This document shows, in pieces, positions 24,528-33,155 of a stretch of DNA of 64,000 bases (position 1 is its first letter; every line of letters begins with the position of its first letter). The position numbers and the translations under genes are program-made. The stretch comes from Streptomyces sp. NBC_00459 (lineage in GTDB: Bacteria > Actinomycetota > Actinomycetes > Streptomycetales > Streptomycetaceae), in NCBI RefSeq assembly GCF_036013955.1, contig NZ_CP107903.1, positions 5,642,001 through 5,706,000 on the forward strand, in the 5' to 3' direction. The notes under the pieces are model-generated. The model was not told where the DNA came from. It was given only the letters and a program-made list of their open reading frames with translations, and made no database searches.

Positions 24528-25079
24528 CTACGACTTGTCGTCGGGAACGGCGTTCCGGGACGTACCCGTGGGCAGGTGGATCACCAGCAGCACCAGCCCG
24601 CTCAGCGTGAACACCCGCGTCGCCGCGTCCAGACCGTTCCAGTCCTCCGACTGCCACATGGCGAACCACTCGCCGCCGATCGCGATGAAACCGGCGCCGA
24701 ACAGCAGCATCAGCATCAGCAGGCCGTACGTCGCGATGCGCCGCGCCTGTTCGAGGTCACGGCGGATCCACAGCCACGTACCGGCGATGAGGACGAGTGC
24801 CGCGAGCGTCTCCCACGCGATGATCGCGACGTACGCCGTGTCCTGGAGGCCCTTCGACGTGATGGCTCTCCACATCAGGTCGTCGTCCTTGAACGTGGTG
24901 TCCATCGCGAGGACATGACGCACGAACTGCTGGTTCGAGTCGAAGTCGGTGATGTTGCCGAGCGCAACGAGGGCCGTGTAGAGCGCGACCGTCGCCGTCA
25001 GCAGGGTCGCGGCGAGGGTGAGCGCGGTATGTGGGGGGTGGACGGTACGGGTGGGGTGGGGGGTACCTGTTGAGGTCAT
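24528..25079 (-). CDS. DUF2165 integral membrane protein
   Basis: Small inner-membrane protein of 183 residues with four predicted transmembrane helices. It has the DUF2165 features DFDSNQQFVRHVLAMD in the first outer loop and GGEWFAMWQSEDWNG in the last. The family has no assigned biochemical role that I know. The start is ATG 25079. Upstream lies a 365-bp region shared with the divergent DraG-like gene. Confidence 0.88.
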   Translation of the reverse strand: MTSTGTPHPTRTVHPPHTALTLAATLLTATVALYTALVALGNITDFDSNQQFVRHVLAMDTTFKDDDLMWRAITSKGLQDTAYVAIIAWETLAALVLIAGTWLWIRRDLEQARRIATYGLLMLMLLFGAGFIAIGGEWFAMWQSEDWNGLDAATRVFTLSGLVLLVIHLPTGTSRNAVPDDKS

Positions 25080-25444
25080 GGTCCAACTCTATGGATCGGT
25101 TCGGGCGCCGTCTCCCCGTCCCCGTGCGGGAGTTGAGCCAGACCGAAGGACGCCTCAACCGGACATCCAGGGGTCCCTCGGCCGGCAGCACGCGAAATGA
25201 CGAAGGCGTGGGATGCGTGGGAGGAATGGAAGACGTGAGCGGGGTCAGCGGCGTGAGGTGTGTGAGGGGAGTGTGAGGGACGGCGTAAGGCTCTCGTTTG
25301 GTGACCAGCCGGGATCACTGGTGCCGAGTCATGCCCACTCGTGTCACATTCCGCATACCAATACGGGCCCTGAACGGACCGTTCCCGGTCGATTACAGTG
25401 CTGAGCTGTCAATCGTACGAACGATGCTGTGAGGGAGGTCCGAG
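25080..25444. other. Divergent intergenic region (DUF2165 / DraG-like)
   Basis: 365 bp without a gene. The right half is AT-richer and probably holds the promoter of the DraG-like gene. GAACGG and CCGTTC at 25372-25384 form a perfect 6-bp inverted repeat around one base, a candidate operator. Nothing else was recognised. Confidence 0.45.
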
Positions 25445-26587
25445 GTGGGTGTGATGACATCCGGTGGCGTGACCGGTGCCGCGTCCGGCGCCATCTGGGG
25501 CCGCTCCGAACAGCAGGACTTCCGCAGCCGGGTCCGCGGCACCCTGCTCGGCGCGGCCCTCGGCGACGCCCTGGGCGCCCCGCTCGACGGACTCACCCTC
25601 GACTCCATCCACGAGGCGTACGGCGCGGACGGACTCACCGATCTGGCCTTCGCGTACGGCAGACGCGGCGCGATCACCGATCTCACCCAGCTCACCCTCT
25701 TCACCCTGGACGGCCTGATCCGCGCCCAGGTGCGCCGCGACACCGGCGCCTGGCACCCGCCGACCGACCTGCACCGCGCCTACCGCCGCTGGGCGGCCAC
25801 CCAGAGCGACTGGGGGCCCGACGAGCGCCGCAAGGAGGACGGCTGGCTGGCCCGCGAGGAGTGGCTGTACGCCCGCCGCGACCCGGCCCTCGCCTGCCTG
25901 CTCGGCCTCGGCGACGAGACGATGGGCACCCTGGACGCGCCGAAGAACCCCGGTGAGGCAGGGGTGGAGGCGGCGGCCCGCTCCGGCCCCTTCGGGCTTC
26001 TGGTCGGCTGGGAGCCACAGCTCGTGATGCAGCTGGCGGTGGAGTGCGCCGCGCAGACCCACGGTCACCCGACGGGATACCTGGCGGCGGGCGCGTACGC
26101 CGTGATCGTGCACGGCCTGGCGCGCGGCGAGAGCCTCGACGCGGCGGTGCAGCGGGCGCTGGCCCTGCTGACGGCCAGACCCGGCCACCAGCAGGTGGCG
26201 GAGGCCCTCCAGCGAGCCCTGGGCGCCGTACGCCAGGGCATCCCGTCTCCCGCACGGGTCGCGGACCTGGCCGGCGCCGGCACGGCGGAGGGCCTCCTGT
26301 CCGTGGCGGTCTACTGCGCGCTGGTCGGCGAGGACGTCCGCCACGGGCTGTCCCTGTCGGTCAACCACGGCGGCCCCTCGGCCGCCACCGGGGCGCTGAC
26401 CGGCGGCCTGCTGGGCGCCATGCACGGCGAGACGGCCCTTCCGCCCGCCTGGCTGGCGGAGCTGGAGGGCCGACCGACGATGCTGGTCCTCGCTGACGAC
26501 TTCGCGATGGAGATGACCCAGGGACCGGCTCTGCACGGTCCGGCGGGGTCGTCTCCGGGGTGGCTCACACGGTACCCACGGGCGTAA
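25445..26587 (+). CDS. ADP-ribosylglycohydrolase-fold (DraG-like) protein with degenerate metal site
   Basis: All-helical protein of 380 residues matching the DraG/ARH family: GTLLGAALGDALGAPLDG at the start of the core, AITDLTQLTLFTLDGLIR, and a C-terminal NHGGPSAATGALTGGLLGA. Active members need acidic residues in (S/T)DDT and G(D/S)xDxTG to hold the Mg2+ pair. Here the first reads TDLT and the second GPSAATG, so most metal ligands are missing, while GD in GALGDALG remains. It probably binds ADP-ribose-like ligands or has lost the activity. The start GTG 25445 follows GGGAGG by 6 bases. It stands alone and converges on the symporter gene. Confidence 0.85.
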   Translation: MGVMTSGGVTGAASGAIWGRSEQQDFRSRVRGTLLGAALGDALGAPLDGLTLDSIHEAYGADGLTDLAFAYGRRGAITDLTQLTLFTLDGLIRAQVRRDTGAWHPPTDLHRAYRRWAATQSDWGPDERRKEDGWLAREEWLYARRDPALACLLGLGDETMGTLDAPKNPGEAGVEAAARSGPFGLLVGWEPQLVMQLAVECAAQTHGHPTGYLAAGAYAVIVHGLARGESLDAAVQRALALLTARPGHQQVAEALQRALGAVRQGIPSPARVADLAGAGTAEGLLSVAVYCALVGEDVRHGLSLSVNHGGPSAATGALTGGLLGAMHGETALPPAWLAELEGRPTMLVLADDFAMEMTQGPALHGPAGSSPGWLTRYPRA

Positions 26588-26618
26588 GGGGCAAGTTCCC
26601 CACCCGTCTCGGCCCGTG

Positions 26619-26730
26619 CTTCCAGCCCGTCCGGCGTTTGAGGACGAGCGCTTTCAGCGCGAAAGGGGGGTCTGGGGGCGCAGCCCCCAGTGGGGGTCCC
26701 CCCCTCTGGGGGAGGGATGGGACGGGTAGG
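26619..26730. terminator. Bidirectional terminator / dispersed Streptomyces intergenic repeat
   Basis: Between the convergent DraG-like and symporter genes lies the sequence beginning GCCCGTCCGGCGTTTGAGGA, followed by strong hairpins: GGGGGC-GCA-GCCCCC, and GGGGGTCC with its complement. I recognise the opening as a motif scattered between genes in many Streptomyces chromosomes. It probably ends transcription from both sides. Confidence 0.6.
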
Positions 26731-26779
26731 GGCGGCGGGGGCGAGAACAACCCAGAGCCACCCCCACCCACCCGCACCC

Positions 26780-28342
26780 TCAGTCCTTGCCCGGCACCGC
26801 ATCCGCAGGAACCGGCACCCGCACCGCCGCGCTCCCGCCCTCGTCCCCGTCCGTGTTCACCGTCTCGATGATCGCCAGCCGCTCCGGGGTGTCCTCCGGC
26901 CGCAGGAAGCCGATCAGGATGTACAGCACCAGCGAGACGGCCAGCGGGATCGACACCTGGTACTGGAGCGGCACCCCGCCCTCCACGTTCCAGTTGATCG
27001 GGTAGTTCACCAGCCAGAAGGCGAGCAGCCCCATCGACCAGCTGCCCAGCGCCGCCGTCGGCCCCGACCGCCGGAACGGCCGCAGCAGTCCCAGCATCAT
27101 CGGGATCGCCATCGGACCCATCAGCCCGGCCACCCACTTGATGACGACGGTGATGATGTCCTTGAACGCGGGGGAGTTGACCTGCGTGGCCGCCGCCATG
27201 GACAGACCGAGGAAGACGACCGTCGCGAGCCGTGCCGCGATCAGCCCCGACCGCTGGCTCCAGTTCCGGGCCCGCGTCGATATCACCGGTGCCACGTCCC
27301 GGGTGAAGACGGAGGCGATCGCGTTGGCGTCGGAGGAGCACATGGCCATCGTGTGGGAGAAGAAGCCGACGATGACCAGGCCCAACAGGCCGTGCGGCAG
27401 CAGCTGTTCGGTCATCAGACCGTAGGAGTCGGAGCCGTCCGGCTTCTGCGACTCCACCAGCAGCGGCGACATCCACATGGGGTAGAACAGGACCACCGGC
27501 CACACCAGCCAGAGGATCGCGGACAGCCTCGCCGAGCGTTCGGCCTCCTTCGGGCCGGCGGTGGCCATGTAGCGCTGGGCCTGGTTGAGCATGCCGCCGT
27601 TGTACTCGAAGAGCTTGATGAAGAGGAAGGCCAGGAGGAAGACCGTGCCGTAGGGGCCGACCAGCGGCTCTCCGTGGCCCTGCAGCTCCGGCTCGTCCCA
27701 GGCGCCGAGGAAGCCGATGTCCTTGTCGTTGAGCTTCATGACCACGGCCACGAACATCGCGACGCCGGCCAGCAACTGGATGACGAACTGGCCCAGTTCG
27801 GTCAGCGCGTCCGCCCACAGGCCGCCGATCGTGCAGTAGACCGCCGTGATGCTGCCGGTGATGAGGATGCCCTGGTTGAGGGACATGCCCGTGAAGACGG
27901 ACAACAGGGTCGCGATGGCGGCCCACTTGGCGCCCACGTCCACGATCTTCAGCAGCATCCCGGACCACGCCAGCGCCTGCTGGGTCTTCAGGTCGTACCG
28001 GTTCTTCAGGTACTCCAGCGGGGACGCCACATGGAGCCGCGACCGCAACCGGTTGATGCGCGGCGCGAACAGCTTGGACCCGATCGCGATGCCCAGCGCG
28101 ATGGGGAAGGACCAGGTGACGAACGACGTGACGCCGTAGGTGTAGGCGATGCCGGCGTAACCGGTGAACATCACCGCGCTGTATCCGGACATGTGGTGGG
28201 AGATACCGGACAGCCACCAGGGCATCTTCCCGCCCGCGGTGAAGAAGTCGCTGACGTTGTCGACCCGTTTGTGGGACCAGACACCGATCGCGACCATCAC
28301 ACCGAAGTACGCGATGAGCACGGTCCAGTCGAGGCCGTTCAT
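26780..28342 (-). CDS. Sodium:solute symporter family (SSS) transporter
   Basis: Integral membrane protein of 520 residues with about 13 hydrophobic helices. It has SSS hallmarks: an opening YFGVMVAIGVWSHKRVDNVSDFFTAGGKMPWWLSG, and later VFTGMSLNQGILITGSITAVYCTIGGLWAD. It should import an organic solute, such as a sugar, carboxylate or amino acid, driven by Na+. I took ATG 28342, preceded by GGGAGGG, because family homology begins there; an upstream extension of the frame is not conserved-looking. It is monocistronic, and the adjacent SDR is separated by 185 bp. Confidence 0.9.
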   Translation of the reverse strand: MNGLDWTVLIAYFGVMVAIGVWSHKRVDNVSDFFTAGGKMPWWLSGISHHMSGYSAVMFTGYAGIAYTYGVTSFVTWSFPIALGIAIGSKLFAPRINRLRSRLHVASPLEYLKNRYDLKTQQALAWSGMLLKIVDVGAKWAAIATLLSVFTGMSLNQGILITGSITAVYCTIGGLWADALTELGQFVIQLLAGVAMFVAVVMKLNDKDIGFLGAWDEPELQGHGEPLVGPYGTVFLLAFLFIKLFEYNGGMLNQAQRYMATAGPKEAERSARLSAILWLVWPVVLFYPMWMSPLLVESQKPDGSDSYGLMTEQLLPHGLLGLVIVGFFSHTMAMCSSDANAIASVFTRDVAPVISTRARNWSQRSGLIAARLATVVFLGLSMAAATQVNSPAFKDIITVVIKWVAGLMGPMAIPMMLGLLRPFRRSGPTAALGSWSMGLLAFWLVNYPINWNVEGGVPLQYQVSIPLAVSLVLYILIGFLRPEDTPERLAIIETVNTDGDEGGSAAVRVPVPADAVPGKD

Positions 28343-28527
28343 GTGCTCCCTCCCAGGGGCATCGAGCAAGTCGAGCGGGGGCGTCGAGCGCCCGCTCATC
28401 GTCGATTCGATGGCATGGCAACGACAACAGCCCGAACGGTCAAGAGGGAGTAAAGAAGTTCGCCGCACTGACCTTGGTTCATGTCCATGAACTCAGCGCG
28501 ACCACTGAAAGATTGGCGGAATATCGG

Positions 28528-29313
28528 CTACCGCATCAACTCACCCGCGTTCACCAGCAACGACTGCCCGGTGATGGCCCGAGCCCGCTCCGACGCCAGA
28601 AATACCACCGCGTCCGCCACATCCCCGTCCGTGGCCAGCTCCGGCAACGCCATCCGCTCCGCGAGCCGCCGCCGCACCTCGTCCTCCGCCACCCCTTCCC
28701 CCTGCGCCGTGAACCGCACGTACGCCTCGACCGGCGGCCCCCACATCCACCCCGGCAGAACGGTGTTGACCCGTATCCGATGGGGCCCGAGCTCCCGTGC
28801 GAGCGAGTACATCGCGCTCGTCAACGCCCCCTTCGAAGCGGCGTACGCGGCCTGCCGCACCTGCGAGGGCGCGGCCACGGCGGACTGCGTACCGATGAAC
28901 ACCACACTCCCGCCCCGCTCCTTCAGCGCCGGCAGACAGGCGCGCGTCATCCGCAGAGTGCCCAGCAGATTCACATCGACGACACCCGCCCAGCTCTCGA
29001 AGTCCGCGTCCTCGATCCCCCCGAAGTAGCTGTCCCAGGCGGCGACATGAACGACCCCGTCGATCCGCCCGAACCGCTCGCACGCCAGCGCGGCCAGTGC
29101 CCGGCACTGCTCCTCGTCGGTGATGTCGGTCGCGCGGTACGCCGTACGCGTCCCGTCCGGATCGAGCTCGGCGGCGGTCTTCACGAGGTGCGCCTCGGTG
29201 CGCGCCCCGAGCACGGCGTTCCCCCCGTCCCGCACGACAGCCGCGGCGACCTGCCGCCCCAGCCCGGCGCCGACGCCCGAGACCACCACGGTCTTCCCTG
29301 TGAGCAGCGACAT
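28528..29313 (-). CDS. Short-chain dehydrogenase/reductase
   Basis: NAD(P)-dependent oxidoreductase of 261 residues with SGVGAGLG at the nucleotide site, VHVAAW in place of NNAG, and an intact YAASK catalytic pair after FIGTQSAV. It resembles SDRs that act on lipid or sterol-like alcohols. It is divergent from the unknown gene at 29415, and the 101-bp gap holds a perfect 7-bp palindrome, so the two are probably co-regulated. Start ATG 29313. Confidence 0.9.
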   Translation of the reverse strand: MSLLTGKTVVVSGVGAGLGRQVAAAVVRDGGNAVLGARTEAHLVKTAAELDPDGTRTAYRATDITDEEQCRALAALACERFGRIDGVVHVAAWDSYFGGIEDADFESWAGVVDVNLLGTLRMTRACLPALKERGGSVVFIGTQSAVAAPSQVRQAAYAASKGALTSAMYSLARELGPHRIRVNTVLPGWMWGPPVEAYVRFTAQGEGVAEDEVRRRLAERMALPELATDGDVADAVVFLASERARAITGQSLLVNAGELMR

Positions 29314-29341
29314 CGAAGCCCTCCCCGGCTCTGGCGGATTG

Positions 29342-29358
29342 TCTGACGGGGCGTCAGA
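29342..29358. promoter_or_regulatory. Perfect palindromic operator between two divergent genes
   Basis: TCTGACG and CGTCAGA form perfect 7-bp arms around GGG in the 101-bp gap between the SDR and the gene at 29415. The TGACG-CGTCA form is typical of TetR-family operators; the cognate regulator is not encoded adjacent. Confidence 0.65.
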
Positions 29359-29414
29359 GTATGGGCGTCCGAAGGAGGAAGGAAGAGCGAGGGCGAGAGA
29401 GGAAGGGGAAGGGA

Positions 29415-30269
29415 ATGAGCGAGAAAACCCATGACGAGGAGACCCGCAGCGAGGTCTATGCCGAACTCGCGGCCCTCGGCCCGTACGGAGTCCACCCCGG
29501 CCATGCGCTCATCACCATGGTCGAACCGCATCCGGGCCACGAGTACGCGTACAACCGCTGGTACGAAGACGATCACTTCATCGCCGGCGCGATGGCCATG
29601 CCCTGGATGTTCTCCGGCCGCCGCTGGGTCGCGACCCGGGACCTCCAACTCCTGCGGTACCCGGAGAAGTCGGCGGTCGCACAGCCGGTGACGGCGGGCT
29701 GCTACCTCTCCACGTACTGGATCACTCAGGGCCGCTACGCCGACCACATGCGCTGGACCGTGGGCATCAACAAACGCCTCAACCGCGACGCACGCGTCTG
29801 CCACGACCGTACCCATGTCTTCACCGCGTTCCAGGACCACGAGACGACGGTCTACCGGGACGGCGCCGTCGGCCCCCGTGACTTCCACGCGCTCGACCAC
29901 CCGTACAAGGGGCTGGTGTTGCAGGTCATCGACGCCGAAAGCCCGGAAGCACGGGCGGAGTTGCTGGAGTGGCTGAGCACCCGGCACCTGCCCGAGCGGC
30001 TCGCGGGGTCGCCCGCCGCGATGGTCACCGTCTTCCACCCGACCCCGCTGCCCGGCGACCGTATGACGTACGTCAAGCAGGTCGAGGGTGTGGACGTACG
30101 GCTGACGCTGCTGTGGTTCCTGGAGGCGGACCCACGGGACCGCTGGGAGGCGCACTTCGCGGGGCTGGAGGAGGAGGTCGGTGAAGTGGGCCTGGGGCGG
30201 GTGGAGTTGGTGGCGCCGTTCGTTCCCACCGTGCCGGGGACCGACCTGTACGTCGATCGGCTCAGGTGA
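29415..30269 (+). CDS. Uncharacterised protein, possibly a ferredoxin-like (EthD/dabb) fold
   Basis: Cytoplasmic protein of 284 residues that I do not recognise with certainty. The N-terminal part reads HALITMVEPHPGHEYAYNRWYEDDHFIAGAM, resembling EthD-type alpha/beta barrels, in which a YNxWYxxxH segment is conserved. The second half repeats the pattern loosely (AAMVTVFHPTPLPGDRMTYVKQVEGVDVRLTLLWFLE). Tandem EthD-like domains would suit a catabolic or sequestering enzyme. The start is ATG 29415 with GGAAGGG just upstream. It is divergent from the SDR and shares its operator, which suggests a common substrate. Confidence 0.8.
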   Translation: MSEKTHDEETRSEVYAELAALGPYGVHPGHALITMVEPHPGHEYAYNRWYEDDHFIAGAMAMPWMFSGRRWVATRDLQLLRYPEKSAVAQPVTAGCYLSTYWITQGRYADHMRWTVGINKRLNRDARVCHDRTHVFTAFQDHETTVYRDGAVGPRDFHALDHPYKGLVLQVIDAESPEARAELLEWLSTRHLPERLAGSPAAMVTVFHPTPLPGDRMTYVKQVEGVDVRLTLLWFLEADPRDRWEAHFAGLEEEVGEVGLGRVELVAPFVPTVPGTDLYVDRLR

Positions 30270-30371
30270 CCGGAGCCGGGCATGGCCGAGCCCCCTCGGC
30301 CAGGACGGCGGGCCAGTCGAGAGGGCTCTTCCTGCGGTGCTTATGGAGTTGTGGGGAGTAGCGGTGAAGCA

Positions 30372-30581
30372 TCAGTCGAGGTCGAACGCACCCCGGCTGA
30401 CCTCTGCCACGAACGAGTTCCATGAGTCGGCCGGGAAGGCGAGCGTTGGGCCTGCCTGGACCTTGGAGTCCCGGACCGCCATCGCCGTGTGAATCGGGGA
30501 CTTGACCTCGACGCACGCGCCATTGCCAGTGGAGTACGAGGACTTCGTCCAGGTGCTCGTGGCGCCTTGCTGAATTGCCAT
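30372..30581 (-). CDS. DUF397 protein
   Basis: Small protein of 69 residues with the DUF397 core: WTKSSYSTGNGACVEV, then AVRDSK and FPADSWNSFVAEV. In Streptomyces these are encoded next to XRE/DUF5753 regulators and influence development (WhiJ-type systems). ATG 30581 follows a GCGGAGCG site. It lies downstream of the XRE gene on the same strand with a 228-bp gap, so this is the usual partner pair. The gap holds no gene I recognise. Confidence 0.9.
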   Translation of the reverse strand: MAIQQGATSTWTKSSYSTGNGACVEVKSPIHTAMAVRDSKVQAGPTLAFPADSWNSFVAEVSRGAFDLD

Positions 30582-30809
30582 GTTCGCTCCGCTTTGACCA
30601 GTGGTGAGTTGCTGTCGCCGACCGGAGGGCACCCTGCGGAGCCCGCGGCACGGTTTGCGCCAACGTTGTTCCTTGATGGCCTGATCGACGCTACTCGCCA
30701 ACATCGGTATGCGGACCGGCCGTTCACTCGACCGGGTGGCATATACCAGCGGGCTCTTCCACTGGCGTGATGCGGAGGTGTACCGTGCGTCCCTTGCTTC
30801 TCCAGGACG

Positions 30810-31667
30810 TCAGCGTGCGTACTCTTTCGCCAAGTCTGCGATGAACTGCCGGGATTGGTCCACATTCAGGGCCTGTGCCCGCAAGTGTTCGTACATGACG
30901 CTGTACTTCTGAACGTCCTGCGCCTTCTCCAGGTAGAGGTCGCTGGTGACGCCCTCGATGTAGACCACGCTGGAATCGGCGGCGTCGGGGAACTCCAGGA
31001 TCGCGTACTGGCCGTTGAGGCCCGGGTGCGCGCCCATGTCGAAGGGGATCACCTGGACCGTGACGTGCGGCAGCTGGGACTGCTCCACCAGGGACTCCAG
31101 TTGCTCCCGCATCAGCAGCCTGCTGCCCACGACACGGCGCAGCGCCGCCTCGTCGAGGACCGTCCACAGGCGCAGCGGGTTCTCCACGGCGGTGATTCGT
31201 TCCTGTCGGCGCAGCCGGACCTGGACGCGGTTGTCGATGTCACCGGAGGGCGTCTCCGGCAACGCGCCGGTGATGAGCGCCTCCGCGTACGGGCGGGTCT
31301 GCAACAGCCCCGGGATGACCTGGGGGTCGTACACGCGCAGCGACGCCGCGTCCGTCTCCAGTCCGATGTACACGCTGTACGGGACGTCCCCGAACGCGTG
31401 CCACCAGCCCTGCTGGCGGGAGTCCTTGGCCATCTCCATCAGGGAGTCGACCATCCGCTGGTCCTCGACCTCGTACACCCCGCACAGATCGCGGACGTCG
31501 CGCTGGCTGATGCTGCGGCGGCCGTTCTCCAGCCTGCTGATCTTCGACTGGGAGACCAGCAGCCGCTCGGCGACCTCTTCGGCCGTCATGCCCTTCTGTT
31601 CGCGGAGCCTGCGCAACTCCTGGCCCAACCGGCGTCGCCTGACGGTGGGATTGACATTGGACGCCAT
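30810..31667 (-). CDS. XRE-family regulator with DUF5753 domain
   Basis: DNA-binding protein of 285 residues. The helix-turn-helix is at about 15-70 (ELRRLREQKGMTAEEVAERLLVSQSKISRLENGRR), and the rest is the DUF5753 domain common to Streptomyces WhiJ-like regulators (QVIPGLLQTRPYAEAL, VIPFDMGAHPGLNGQYAILEF). The start is ATG 31667 with GGAGGTG 8 bases upstream. It pairs with the DUF397 gene downstream and probably autoregulates; an inverted repeat CTGCT-GTTG-AGCAG lies about 50 bp upstream at 31715-31728. Confidence 0.9.
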   Translation of the reverse strand: MASNVNPTVRRRRLGQELRRLREQKGMTAEEVAERLLVSQSKISRLENGRRSISQRDVRDLCGVYEVEDQRMVDSLMEMAKDSRQQGWWHAFGDVPYSVYIGLETDAASLRVYDPQVIPGLLQTRPYAEALITGALPETPSGDIDNRVQVRLRRQERITAVENPLRLWTVLDEAALRRVVGSRLLMREQLESLVEQSQLPHVTVQVIPFDMGAHPGLNGQYAILEFPDAADSSVVYIEGVTSDLYLEKAQDVQKYSVMYEHLRAQALNVDQSRQFIADLAKEYAR

Positions 31668-32159
31668 GGGACGTGCACCTCCGGCTGTGTACCTGTACTT
31701 GCCACTTTCCGTATCTGCTGTTGAGCAGACTGCCACCAAGATGCGTGCTAGCGCTGGGAAACTGCGGATATGCGGTGCCGAGGCGGGAGATATGCGCCCG
31801 GTACACGCCAGTGCGGCGGATTCCGCTTATCGTTCGCGTTCGCTCCCGGCCGGCGCCCGACGGGCATGTGCCGGACGCACCCTGCCGGACGCGCTCCGGC
31901 GGAGGGCATGCGCTGAAGGGCGAGTCCCGGGCGCCCGGCCCCGGACATGCGGCCGCGCGAGGCGGCGAGGGCCGTGTCGGAGTCCTTGCGGACGTCCTCA
32001 CGGTCCCTCACCGCCCCGCGCGGGCCAGCGGCTCCCGGACCGGTCTTGGGGACTGCGGTGCGGCGCTGTTGAGGTCCTGCGTGGTGCGTGGTGCGAGTAA
32101 GCGTCGAGCGGGGTGGTGCGGGTGCTTCGCGGATCGGGCGTTCGCCGTGGGACTGCGGC
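31668..32159. other. Long gene-free region upstream of the XRE regulator
   Basis: 492 bp without a gene I can support; open frames on both strands show no family resemblance or ribosome site. The first 100 bases are AT-richer and contain the 31715-31728 inverted repeat, so the XRE promoter probably lies there. No divergent HATPase gene, often found beside this regulator family, is present. Confidence 0.5.
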
Positions 32160-32915
32160 TCAGTGAGCCACGGCGCGCGCCATGGATCCGCGGTGCGGCT
32201 GCATCGGAACGCCGCGTGCGGCCTCCGGTGCGGGCCTGGCTCCGGGGGTGGCCTGACGGCCGGCCGGTGCCGGGCTGCGGCGCGGCTGGACCGCGACGCC
32301 GTTCTGCACGTCCATGACAGCGTGGGCCACCAGACCGCCCATGGGGTCGTGCCGGATCAGGTCCCGCAGCCGGGAGCGGGACGAACGTCCCTCGTTACCC
32401 GGATACAGGTGCTTGCCGAGACCGACCGCATGGGCCAGCGCGGCGAGCGCCGCCGTCCGCGGGTCCGGCGGGACGCCGGTGCGGATGGCGGTGTCCAGTC
32501 GGGCTCTGATCTCCCGGCTGATCTCCGTGTCCGTCGCCTGATAGCGAGTTGTCGGAAGCACCCCGCACATCTGTCCCGCCACGGCATGCACCATGCCGCA
32601 CCGCTCAAGATGCGAGAGGTAGGTCTGACGCAGCCCCAGGCGGGGCCCGCCAATCCAGTTCACTGCGCGCACGGGTGCTCCGCGTCGGCGAAGCAGTTCC
32701 AACGCACAGTCCAGTGTTGGATCTCCAGTCGGCCGTGGTACTACCACGGCGATACGATCCCCATCTGGGGCTATCCGTCCGGCCATCGCCAGCTCCACTA
32801 GCTGTGCTCCGGCCAGACCGAGGTCGAGCGACTGCGGCTGTGCGGTGGTACCCGTGGCCGGGTCCAGCGCCAGCAGAAGAAGCTCTTCCGGAATTGATCT
32901 GCGGCTCCTGCCCAT
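32160..32915 (-). CDS. GPP34 (GOLPH3-like) family protein
   Basis: Protein of 251 residues with the GPP34 pattern: LPEELLLLALDP-like opening (IPEELLLLALDPATG), LGLAGAQLVELAMAGRI, and LLRHDP-like LIRHDPMGGLVAHAV. Bacterial GPP34 proteins resemble yeast Vps74/GOLPH3, which bind phosphoinositides at Golgi membranes; their role in actinomycetes is unclear, perhaps membrane association. The C-terminal 45 residues are an Ala/Pro/Arg-rich tail. The start is ATG 32915. It stands alone, divergent from the carboxypeptidase gene. Confidence 0.88.
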   Translation of the reverse strand: MGRSRRSIPEELLLLALDPATGTTAQPQSLDLGLAGAQLVELAMAGRIAPDGDRIAVVVPRPTGDPTLDCALELLRRRGAPVRAVNWIGGPRLGLRQTYLSHLERCGMVHAVAGQMCGVLPTTRYQATDTEISREIRARLDTAIRTGVPPDPRTAALAALAHAVGLGKHLYPGNEGRSSRSRLRDLIRHDPMGGLVAHAVMDVQNGVAVQPRRSPAPAGRQATPGARPAPEAARGVPMQPHRGSMARAVAH

Positions 32916-33155
32916 CCATGCCTCCCCGCGTGGATGAATGACAGGGTGACCCCTCTCACATTCATCTGTCGAGAGGGCGTGACCAGTTCGTAGTGGAACC
33001 AGTAGGTATGTCGTTCTCGTCTACCGCAGGAGTCAAGGCTGCGCACAGGACACTGGTAGCTGGTTCGGACAGTGTCGTTCGAGCGGCGTTTGGCGGTTCA
33101 CGGTTCACGGTTCGGTAGACGCACGGTGAGCGTGCGGCGCACGAAGGAGGCATCG

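Noticed and set aside
24519..25073. 184-codon + strand frame opposite the DUF2165 gene
   Set aside because: Charged, Arg/Glu-rich shadow; the minus strand has four hydrophobic helices and DUF2165 motifs.
31668..32159. Possible genes on either strand upstream of the XRE regulator
   Set aside because: Open frames exist but show no family resemblance, no ribosome site and no consistent third-codon GC pattern that favours one frame.
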